From assembly GCA_009760855.2 (NCBI GenBank), contig WPIO01000069.1:2051558-2115557 (forward strand): 64,000 nucleotides of DNA. Reading direction: 5' to 3'. The notes under the pieces were generated by a model that saw nothing but the letters and a program-made list of their open reading frames with translations, searched no databases and was not told where the DNA came from. The translations under genes were made by a program, and so were the position numbers. The stretch is from Cristatella mucedo. Lineage: Eukaryota > Bryozoa > Phylactolaemata > Cristatellidae. This document shows positions 11,046 to 20,216 of the stretch, one piece after another. Numbering within the stretch: position 1 is the first letter of the stretch; the number at the start of each line of letters is the position of its first letter.

Positions 11046-11439
11046 TTCTTTTAAAAGATCGGACTCGGAGTTTGATGAAGAACAATCAATAGCAGACCTG
11101 AAAAAGTAAAGTGTGCAGTGACCTACAACTAGTGTCATAGACATGTAAAATAAGCTTACCATACTGCGACAAGCCATGCAAGGCCTGCTATGCTAACATG
11201 CCAGTAAATTTAAAGTTCATTAAAAAATCTGAGGGGATGGATACACATTATGCTAGGTCTGGTTAAATTTATGAATTAATTTGCGTAGGATTCTCGCTGA
11301 TTTCTCTGTAATAAACTCGTCAAAACCCCAGAGGTCTGCCAATTTGTAGTGGATATTTATACGAAGCATTCATAATTATGTGGTAAAAAATATTATCGCT
11401 GATGGCGATATAGCCAATTAAGGCTTGAAGAAAATACTA

Positions 11440-12363
11440 AATCTATTTTCTGCAACTAAGCGATGATAAAACTAACTTAATAGTTATAGGCAAACCAAGG
11501 GTGATTTACAAATTGGGTAGGCTGACCCTCGAAATTGGCTCCTCCAGCATCATTTCTCTTGAATCAGCTCGAAGTATAGGTGTCATATTCCCAAGCGACC
11601 TCTCGTTAGACGACCATATCAGCTTCACAATCAATGCAGCCTATTTTCAGCTTCAAACCCTTGCTGGAAATTCAGCTTGTTTAGGTAAGGATACCAGGTC
11701 TAAGTTGGTTAAAGAGTTCTTGACATCACGTCTGGACTTGTGCAAATCACTGCTTACTGGCACACCAGCCTGTGTGATCAGGCGATTGCAGCTGGTGCAA
11801 ACCTCTGCAGCTAGGCCTGCCTATCGTGAGCATCGCAGTAGCCACATTAAACCACTCCTCGCCGACCTGCACTGGCTACCAGTCAAGCAGCGGATTGACT
11901 TCAAGGTTTTGTCGCTCACTTTTAGGTCACTTCATTCTTTGGCTCCAGCCTATCTCTCAGATATACTTCACCATCAGACAAAGGAAGGAACCAACCGCTT
12001 TTTGGAATCTGATAGTCTACAAATACCTTGTACAAACCTCAAATCCTTTTAGTCCGTGCATTTAGTTCGTATGCTCCCAAAGCCGGGAACTCCCTTCCGA
12101 CCTTCGGCAGAACATCCCCTGACCTGACCATATTTAAAATGAACTTGAAAACGCCCCTATTTAGGACAGCATTTAGTGGGTTCCTGTGATTCGTCCTTCA
12201 TTTGCTTATGTGTGTTGACAACGTGCATACTGCCACTAACCACAATTTGCATAATGACCCTGTGTATGTCACCCCTAACCATGTTATTCAATTCGTTTGT
12301 TTATCAAGCATGATATCACTCACCATTCAATTGCAATTTCTTTGGCAGCAAATGTAAAGCACC

Positions 12364-12412
<49 letters not shown>

Positions 12413-12447
12413 TTCTTCGAGGGCGCTTTATCAAGTGCATTATTATT
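11440..12447 (+). mobile_element. LINE A, RT C-terminal part and 3' end
   Basis: Contains a 183-codon open frame (11,501-12,052) that covers the C-terminal half of LINE A ORF2: LGRLTLEIGSSSI, DLSLDDHIS, LQLVQTSAARP and LHWLPVKQRIDFK. It ends at a stop where other copies continue with GDRAFSSYAP. The 3' UTR runs on to a hairpin whose inner stem has grown into (GA)n, then an ATT tail at about 12,439-12,455. It is 5'-truncated. Confidence 0.9.
12369..12408 (+). repeat. (GA)n expansion inside the LINE A hairpin
   Basis: About 40 bp of GA dinucleotides occupy the place where other copies have the agagagaga inner stem. Confidence 0.9.
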
Positions 12448-12647
12448 ATTATTTTTATAAATTGCTGCTACCAATTTTTGTACGCTATAACCATGAAGTA
12501 AAGTTGATAAGAGGAGTTAGGAAGGTCATGGTCTACAGTATGTTACGACCATTCGTTCACGCAAATTGGAGCCGTAAAGCACATCGCAGCTGAAAGCTTC
12601 TTCGCCAAGATACGGGACGTCAAAAATTGAGTTTTTACAGCAGCAAT

Positions 12648-12710
12648 ATGAGCTGTTACGGCGCGCGAGGTAAGGCGATTGTTTTTCACGACCTCAGTTC
12701 TGAGTTAGTT
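12648..12710 (+). mobile_element. SINE-1, head fragment
   Basis: The segment cgcgaggtaaggcg..tttttcacgacctcag matches the first 60 bp of SINE-1. The B box and the body are absent. Confidence 0.6.
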
Positions 12711-12774
12711 GTTTCCTATCCCAATGTGGCAAACCTTTATGTCGAATGCAAGAATTTATGATTATTTAGAAGTG

Positions 12775-13385
12775 CTATGCAAAAAGATGCTGATGAGCTC
12801 TTAAGACTATGCTCTTTCTTGAGCTACGAATTTCGACCATGTGTCTCCTTTGCAAAAGAGCTAGGATGGCTGCCGGAGGATCAGTGGGTACAGAGCGAAG
12901 CTTTTTCCCCTACCTACATGACCTACCACAGCCTGGTTCTTCTCTGCGTAGCAAAACTGCAGCACTAGTTTTAGCCTCTTCGTGCCCTCATAAACGGTAC
13001 GGACAATATATTAGCTATTCCGTTACTTCACTTAAAGACACTTATCGACAGAAGCTTAGCTCGACGGGTCCTAGACTGTGAAACTCGCTGCCACAATTCT
13101 TTGCCAACCACAACTTCAGTCCTGTTGCCCGCTTTGTCTCATACTTTTCAGCGGCCCTGGGCTGCTACTTCCATGCTAATCACTACGTTAACTGCTCTCT
13201 CGACTGTGCTTGGCTTCCTCATTTTCATTGTTGTGTGCGATGAAGTCGGTTTGCTCCCATAAGCCACTTGGGCTAGGAGTGGGCTATGCAAAACTCAATT
13301 ATTTAAAACACGGATAGTCATCATTGCTTTAACAGGTACATACAGAGATACATTGGCTCCATATATTAAATTACATTACATTACT
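12775..13385 (+). mobile_element. LINE B 3' end with ATTAC tail
   Basis: Covers the LINE B C-terminal coding end (a LGWLPEDQ segment, then a LARRVLDCETRCHN-like segment) and its 3' UTR (gtgcgatgaagtcgg..ggctatgcaaaactc..gagatacattgg). It ends in ATTACATTACATTAC at about 13,369-13,383. The LINE B tail is thus a 5-bp-type repeat, unlike the ATT tail of LINE A. Confidence 0.75.
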
Positions 13386-15290
13386 AAGAGCTTGGATTAG
13401 AATTCTGGTGCAAGCACTCCAGTGTCTTCACACCAGATTGAGGATCTTGAAATAATTGCGACGTTCTTCAGATAGCCGATAACTCAGCAAAGCAGGATTG
13501 CATGGATGGTACTGTTTAAACTACTACTGGCTGAGACGCTGAGCTGATTTTTTTCAGCAGCCAGTACGCCAGCAGCATTCCTGAATAAGGCGGAGGGTAA
13601 CAATAATTGAATGCAATTGTCGTCGACACCTACATTTAATAATAATAATATACTTGGTATTTTGATTTTTTTGACATTTGACATTTTGTAACATTTGACA
13701 TGTTATTAGTTTTAGCAATGTTGGGTCTTATTTTGCAGTATGGCAGCAGGTTGAGGGTATAGCTCAAGATGAAACGAAAGGTTATTCATCTTTGTAATTG
13801 GCGGTCTTTTTAAATTAGTATGCCTAAATTATAGGCTCACTTAAGTGATATAAGTAGAACCAAAATAGTCTTCCAGCTAGCGATTGACACTTCCATGTCA
13901 TAAAGCCACTGGAAGTAAGGCGCCGTAAACATGTGAATCTCAGCTAATCTTGGGAACCCCTAATGTTAGGCATTCACTACATAAACGACAGCCGTTTCTC
14001 TTGACCCTCATATAACACACTCGAATGTAACACAGCACCCAGTTTACCGTACTGCAAGATGTAATTTCTTGGGTAGAGTAGAGCTAAAGAAATATGTTGT
14101 GATCAACGTTAGCTGTCTGTGAGTTTTAATTAGATTTGGAATTCCTATTGCTCAATTGCCAATCTATTAAACAGTGATGCCTTGCAAGCTTGTTATGCTA
14201 GATGAGAAGGACTATGATAATCATCGACACCCGTTGTTTAGTTTTCCACAATATCACCTACGTGTTTTTTCCAACATCAACTCCGTAGTGGTAGCAACTG
14301 AAGATAGATGTTGCCATTGGTGTCACACCTGACACTGCAGCAAGGTGGCATGCAAGAGTGGAAGCTGTAACCGCTATGAATGATCGACTAAATAAAACTA
14401 TAGGCCCTTTGGAGCAACTTTCGGAAGACAGAAACAAATTACTTGAAAAAACAAGTGAAGCTGGCAGTCTTCAATATTGAATTTTGAAGTTAAAATTGTT
14501 GGCTCAGTTGAGTTAAGTCACAGCTTCCTAAGAACACTGACCTCGCTCAGAAAAGACAGCAGGATAAAGAGACAAACTTCAAATACCCATACTCTCTTCT
14601 CGAGATTGATTTTTCAAGAACTTTTAGAAGACTTTTTCTAAGAATCAGTACTTGAGGAAACAATGTAATGTGGAGTGTGTGGAGGTGCAGTAGCACAAAC
14701 AATCCACCGAAGGACACTAACCCGTAAGGATTGTGACGAGATTGATATTTTAAACTTGGACACTGCAATATATTTATAGTGCTACTGCACCAAATACAAT
14801 TGGTTTTCAACAATGCAATACAACTAGTGTCGCTTAAAAAATGTTTACAGATGCGTGCTCATAATACTCTAAAGTATACCACATATGGCAAGTGATAAAG
14901 TATTTTAAAGACATGGCTAACCGTTGGCACGAAGGCCTCAGCCCAGTGATTAAGTAGCTCAGCCAACCAAGGTCAATGTGAATTCTCTTGATTACTGAGC
15001 TTGAGCTCAGAGGCATTTGTGAACCACCCGAATAGAGCTTAAATTCTCTTAGGCGCTATACAAATGAATCATTGTAACAGCGATAGCAAAAAATGTCTCT
15101 CGTATCGGTCGTACTCTACAATAGAAAAGCTTAATTAAATCATAATCTAAGGCTCAGCTGTGCTTCATAATTGTTTCCTGTAGCATCTCTATAGTAAAAA
15201 TTATTTGCAGACACGTTTTGCATTGAGAGTGTTTAGCATTAGAAAGTGAAAACTAAATCTGCTTTGAGTCGGGCATACCTTCGGGCGGTT
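13386..15290. other. about 1.9 kb without a recognised gene
   Basis: Unique-looking sequence. One open stretch (14,292-14,479) reads like protein but has no start, no partner exon and no known family. Confidence 0.4.
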
Positions 15291-15482
15291 ACCAGTTGCA
15301 GCCTACGCCGCAGGAAGGCAGATGCAGTGCTCTTAGCGTGCTCTGCAAAGGAATTATATTTCAAGGAAATAGTGCGGTTATGAACGGTCACGTTACCATG
15401 CGGCAACTCCTCCCACTTTTGCCCAATAACTATTGGGCAGTTCAGGCGCCTTTGCGTCCTTACACAAAAGACCGGCTGATTT

Positions 15483-15640
15483 AGCAGCCTATTTTGTGTA
15501 GCGATAGAAAAGCCAGTATGGCTACGACCACCGCTTGCAGCAGCGACAATGGAACGCCTTCTGCAGTATTCAAACCCACGACCTCGGGATCGAGGTCATG
15601 AAAAACAACCACCTTACCAAGGTGTGCCATCCCGGCTCCT
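15483..15640 (-). mobile_element. SINE-1, full length
   Basis: In minus orientation it begins with ggagccgggatggcacacc near 15,640, has gaggtcgtgggttt (B-box region, one base off consensus) near 15,585, and the body to ctatacacaaaataggctgct near 15,485. Confidence 0.88.
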
Positions 15641-15821
15641 TGCACCTCAGCCGGCCCACTTAATCTGAGCCGCAAAAAAAGAGACCGGCCATCGATTAGC
15701 TGGAAGGCCGGTCAATTCATTTGGCAGCAGAAAAGGACTCGCGAAAAAAACAAGCTAAACTCTCACTAAAGTGTCAAGCCCAGCGGCAAGGGGCAGCCAA
15801 AATTGTAGACGCGGTATCACC

Positions 15822-15992
15822 TAATAGTCGGAATGGTACAAAAGGTAAGGCGGCATCATTTAACGACCACAGTCCCAAGATCGTGGGTTTGACTCCTGCT
15901 GTGGGTGAATCTTTATCACCATTGTAAACGTTGGCGATAGCCATAAAAGCTCTGTCGCTGTACAAAAGAGGCTGCTAAATGCGCTAGAATTA
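15822..15992 (+). mobile_element. SINE-1, inverted partner of the copy at 15.5 kb
   Basis: Plus-strand copy: ggtacaaaaggtaaggcggc, then gatcgtgggtttgactcct (B-box region), then the body with gatagccataaaagctctg and gtacaaaagaggctgct. With the minus copy 180 bp to the left it forms a divergent inverted pair. Confidence 0.85.
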
Positions 15993-16519
15993 ATTCCTTT
16001 ACAGTCCGGCATGCAACCGCTGACGATTCTGAATGACCCGAGAGCGTAAGAATAGGTATTCCACCGCCTCCCACAGCTTCGCAGCCTCCGCCCGTGGCGA
16101 ATTTATGTTTCAGTGAACCGCGTGCGTCTGAGAGCTTTCCAACACAAGTATACCATTACTACCAGTGGTGCGTACGCTATGCTTTGTTATGATAGCCATG
16201 CCAGTTTTGATATTGTTTTACGTGGGGTCCAGCCTTCATGCTCTATCGATGTCTCTGCCGCTATTTATAGCCAGCCTTCATTACGCCTTGGGCCGCCGGA
16301 CGACCACAACTTGTTTATCGTGCTTGAGCCAGTTTGTCCCCACTGTGCTGCCCAATTTTCCTAATGCTCCGCTAGTATGTAAATTTTAAACTACTTTGTC
16401 CTCTGCGTAAAAGCCAAATGATCCTAATGTCAAAAACTCTTTTGCCAGCCTGCTGCCATTATACATATAGCATTATTAGACCATTACCTTTGGAGACCGT
16501 GTATTTAGTTCATATGTTT

Positions 16520-16640
16520 CTGGTTGTAGGACATTTCCCCCTGAACGTTTTACCCTCCCTGACATTTCCCCTCCCCCGGTGGACCCAAGTAAATTTCCCT
16601 TGGTCATTTTCACCTCGGGGTAGGACATTTCCCACCATGT
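16520..16640. repeat. imperfect GACATTTCCC repeats
   Basis: The motif GACATTTCCC occurs three times (near 16,530, 16,560 and 16,624), with a fourth weaker form at TAAATTTCCCTTGG. The block is about 120 bp and pyrimidine-rich. It could be the end of a DNA transposon; no inverted partner was found. Confidence 0.5.
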
Positions 16641-16659
16641 TGATGACTGTATAACTAAG

Positions 16660-16727
16660 AATAGACGCGCACACGCACACGCACGCACTCACGCACACAC
16701 GCACACACACACACGCACACACACATA
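16660..16727. repeat. (CA)n microsatellite, impure
   Basis: CA dinucleotides interspersed with cacgca units. Confidence 0.9.
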
Positions 16728-16816
16728 TATATCAATGTACACATATATTTTAACATACGCGATTGAATGAAGTTCATAGTCTATTTAAAGAAAATCAACT
16801 CAATACAATTAGAGAA

Positions 16817-17100
16817 ATGGATGGATTAGAAGAATGGTTTCTAATAGAGCGAGCGGCTGCGTCTGCGGCGGTGGCGGCAGCGTCAGCAGCAAGCTATACA
16901 GTTTTGTCTCGCGGAAGTTAGGTCCCGGTGGAAGACGTCAGGCACGTATTCCTAACCGTCAAAGCGGACGCGGGCTACGACGTGCGGAGCATTCCTGCAA
17001 TAAGCGCTGAGCCTCCAAGATCTAGTGAGTATAACTCGACCGCAAGAGATCTAGTTATGCCCAAATAGGCCATAGTTAAAGGGCGAAATACGAGCCAACG
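16817..17100. other. GC-rich block, unassigned
   Basis: A short frame from the ATG at 16,817 gives an Ala-rich segment to a stop at 16,919-16,921. The next frame shows a GPGGRRQARIPN-like segment. The look recalls the N-terminal part of a Harbinger-type transposase, but that is a guess. It sits directly before the CCCTAAA-like array. Confidence 0.25.
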
Positions 17101-17127
17101 TGGATTTAGGTGGTGGAGGCGTGGCCC

Positions 17128-17400
17128 ACACTAAAACCTAAACCCTAACCCTAAACACTTGACCCTGAAATCATAAAATATGAACCCTAAAACCTAAAAG
17201 AAAATCCTAAATACTAGAAACCCTAAAACCTAAATTATACACACTAAACCATAAAACCCTAAACGCTAAACCCTAAACACTAAACTCAAAACATTAAGCC
17301 CTCAACCCTAAAAATCCTAAATTATGAACGATCAGCCCTAAAACCCTATTTCCTTGACATACTAAGCCCCATAAACCTAAACCATAAGCCATATAAAGGT
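17128..17400. repeat. degenerate CCCTAAA-like array
   Basis: About 270 bp built from variants of CCCTAAA, CCCTAA and ACCTAAA, all on the same strand, with many point changes and short spacers. It is a decayed tandem array similar to the plant-type telomere unit and to the CCCTAA unit of animals. It could be an interstitial telomere relic or an unrelated minisatellite. Confidence 0.8.
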
Positions 17401-17553
17401 AATGCGTACCCCAGAAGAGAAGTATCTGGGGAACGGCCAGGATAGAGAATTTCTGTACCCTATGCTACCTCAGCCTGGAACTTACTCATTACTTGCATCA
17501 CACCAGCCCTTGACTTGACCACATTTAAAGAGAACTTAAAACGCATCTATTTA

Positions 17554-17701
17554 AATATAATTGAATATAATTTATTTGCATTGCGCCCCCTGAGAACTTA
17601 ATCTCTGTTCAGGCGGTTCACATATGCCTTAGGGCTCGAGCCCACGAGCTCAGCCAGACCTTGGTATGGGTGCACACCTTAACCACTGGACCAAACCAGC
17701 T
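17554..17701 (-). mobile_element. SINE-2: tRNA-like head with LINE A 3' tail
   Basis: Minus-strand element. Its head carries an A-box-like TGGTCCAGTGG (17,678-17,697 region) and a B-box-like GGCTCGAGCCC (near 17,632-17,643), spaced as in tRNA genes. Its 3' part repeats the LINE A terminal hairpin, including an identical 15-base core AGAGATTAAGTTCTC (17,592-17,606 on the opposite strand), followed by an AT-rich tail. A 10-bp target duplication with one mismatch flanks it (catctattta at 17,544-17,553 and catctaatta at 17,702-17,711). The structure is that of a SINE moved by a partner LINE. Confidence 0.85.
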
Positions 17702-17794
17702 CATCTAATTAGGACAGCATGTAGTTGGTCCCTGTAATTTTTCCTTCATGTGGTAAAGCGTACTGACACTGTGCATGCTGTCACAAACCGCAGT

Positions 17795-18212
17795 TAATAA
17801 TAAGAATAATTATTATAATGCACTTGATAAAGCACCCACAGAGAACTTAATTATCTATCTAGGCGCTTTACATTTGCGGCATAGGGAAATACAGTTGAAT
17901 GGTAAGAAAAATCATGCTTGAAAAACAAACAAAATGAATAACATGGTTAGGGGTGACATGCACAGGTTCAGCATGCAAATGTGGTTAGTGGCAGCATGCA
18001 CAGTGGCAGCATGCATAAGCAAATGAAGGACGAATCAGAGGAACCCACTAAATGCTGTCCTAAATAGGTGTGTTTTTAAGTTCTTTTTAAATGTGGTCAG
18101 GTCAGGGGACGTTCTGAAGCAGGTCGGCAGGGAATTCCAGGCTTTGGGAGCATATGAAGTAAGTGCACGGTCTCCAAAGGATTTAAGGTTTGTACGAGGT
18201 ATAACGAGGTAC
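17795..18212 (-). mobile_element. LINE A 3' end, nested
   Basis: Minus-strand copy with an AT-rich tail at 17,795-17,822, a hairpin at about 17,823-17,875, the 3' UTR and the last approximately 80 codons of ORF2 (IPRTNLKSFGDRALTSYAPKAWNSLPT). It is 5'-truncated at about 18,212, where the older LINE A resumes. Confidence 0.88.
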
Positions 18213-18340
18213 ATTTGCATGTCGACCATGTGGATGTCAACCTTAACCATGTTATTCTTGTTGTTTATCAAGCTTGATATTATTAGCCATTCGATCGAGT
18301 TCCCCCTGCAGCAAATGTAAAGTGCCTACAAATAAATACA

Positions 18341-19556
18341 AATGAATGAATTATATTTACTGGACTATAATGTACACGATACTACACTGTGATCAGTCAT
18401 TGGATGGGACTGACCTGTGTCTGACTGATATTATGGCAGTTTCAAGATTAGTGGCTTAAAGTCTAAAAGGGTAGCGATTTAATTAAAAGTTACAATGTAT
18501 TTCTAGATAGCTGCCAAGTTCTTGAAACCTTGTCAATTAACTGTGAACGCTCCTTTGACATAAATCTCCTATAGCCTTTATGTTGTGCTTGTCCGTCTTT
18601 CAGCTGAGCTGATTGCAAACTAGCTGTAATGCAAACCAGCTGGATTGAAGGCAGTCTAAATTAAACCTGTTGTAAGATGAACTAAAAGTCATCTTGTCAA
18701 AGTGACATGTACTTAAATTTCATCAATATTTAGGAATTTTTCTTCTCGAATATCTGAAAATGTTTTGGTGATGCGCTACTTGTGTATCTTTTAGCAGTGC
18801 TCAGGGTTCTATCCAATAGTTTCTTCGAAGCTGGTTTCAGAGTTTCCTGTGCGGGGCCTTGTTTTCTGCATCAGTCTCACCGCCGTGAGACATTCTAACG
18901 TTCCCTCTGTTGAGAGTACAAATTGCTTTGCAGCATGTCCACAAGTCGTTCCTGTAAGCTGCCTTTCGAGTTCTCTATTCGGTTTTCAATAATTCTATAA
19001 TAACTATAAAGTCCATTCGCTAAATATAATTTCAAAAATTAAAGAAAGCTTTACCCAGTCGCAGAAAATCATGGCAGTATAGCCACTGCAGCTGCTACTT
19101 TGTTCCGCTAGAGGGCTTTTGTTTTCGATGCGAGGCCTACCAACTATTCGGGGTATCCTGTCAAAATAATTATTGACTACCCAGCTGTAAACATGTATGC
19201 TTGTGAAAAGAAGTTAGTATTATAGTGTCAGTTTCCCAACCACTATACTTAACTGCCTTGCTTATCAGGCCTTGCAGAAAGGCATCAAGCTTCTATGAAG
19301 GTGGGTTTTTTGGCTGTAGCACATTCGACAGAGCCTGAGATTTACTGTGAAGTCCAGCTACATGTGTTTTAGTACACAAAGCCAAAGCTGTCTGCAAATT
19401 GCATATCCATAGTCACTCTATGGGTTCTTTAATCAGACCAGTGCCTTGTCCAATACTTCAGCAAAACACACTTGACTCGATGACTCCGTCAACTTTGCTA
19501 GCTCTACAAAATGGATAGTGAGCTGAATTTGCAATAAGCTGCATTATATTATTCAG
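18341..19556. other. intron or intergenic, no feature recognised
   Basis: Unique-looking 1.2 kb upstream of the host exons. It may hold earlier exons of that gene, but none could be joined in frame. Confidence 0.35.
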
Positions 19557-20216
19557 ACTTCGCGAAGCTGAGTCAGATATGGACATTGTCGACCACAATC
19601 TTTGCTCAGACCTTGCCAGCAACCGTAAGTAGGCTGTAGTGCTTGGCTAATGTATAGAACATTAAAAACTAAAAAAACGGTTTTCCTTGTGCTCATAGTT
19701 TTCAATCACCAAAGTTTGAATCTGAACTCATACGCTGCTGCGATGTGAATAGGTGGCACTGTCAAGTCGTAGTCACATTTCCTAACGTGTATGTTGTCAT
19801 TCCTGTAAGCCACCAGTTTTTCGTTGCTTTTAAAATTATAGCTACTGATCAGGCACCTGAACCAGCACAGCACGAAGCTGCTGAGGACATTAAGCTGAAG
19901 CTGGCGATGGCCAGCAGCAGTAGCTTTACAGTGCATGTAGAGTGCATGGACATGGCCGTCGCAGCAAAGGGTACTGTTCTGCTCGCTCTTGGGCGTTACC
20001 GCTTAAAGGAGTACGACAGGAGTGGAATGCAGATAAGCAGCTGGATCCCAGGTATGACCAAGAGCGGAAAATACGACTGTGTTCACTTGGTTGACGAGCT
20101 GAGGGATCAACGTGTGGCAGTCGGACTGTTCAATCGAAAGACGCTTTGTAACAGCACTGTGGTGCTGCTAAGACGAAATCCTGCTGATGGTGCCACGTGG
20201 CTGCAGGAGGAGGAAA
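19557..20216 (+). pseudogene. host gene, two exons, beta-propeller-like, cut by LINE A
   Basis: Exon 1 is 19,557-19,624 (acceptor attattcag, donor c|GTAAGT). Exon 2 is 19,842-20,216 (acceptor aattatag). The frames join exactly across a phase-1 intron of 217 bp: exon 1 ends with ..SDLAS N plus one base and exon 2 continues with TDQAPEPAQHEAAED. Exon 2 then encodes VECMDMAVAAKGTVLLALG..RLKEYDRSGMQISSW, which looks like one or two NHL/WD-type propeller blades, and a HLVDELRDQRVAVGLF segment. Codon usage is clean with no stops over 125 codons. Exon 2 has no donor: it runs into the tail of a LINE A, which supplies the stop (20,219-20,221). The name of the protein is unknown to me; earlier exons are not identified. 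Confidence 0.6.

Larger units (their letters stand above)
17505..18340 (+). mobile_element. old LINE A with two nested insertions
   Basis: Pieces of one plus-strand LINE A 3' part lie at 17,505-17,553, 17,702-17,794 and 18,213-18,340. The first gap holds SINE-2 and the second holds a minus-strand LINE A. When the insertions are taken out the order matches other LINE A copies (..catctatttaggacagcat.., ..gctgtcacaaaccaca tttgcatg.., ..taaccatgttattc..). Confidence 0.8.

Noticed and set aside
14292-14479. 62-codon open stretch (IGVTPDTAARWHARVEAV)
   Set aside because: Looks coding, but no start, no donor or acceptor pair and no family could be shown.
19517-19556. Possible 40-bp intron before the first host exon
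   Set aside because: Joining there creates a stop codon at the junction.
19805-19841. Possible 37-bp intron inside the host gene
   Set aside because: It shifts the frame; the 217-bp intron from 19,625 keeps it.
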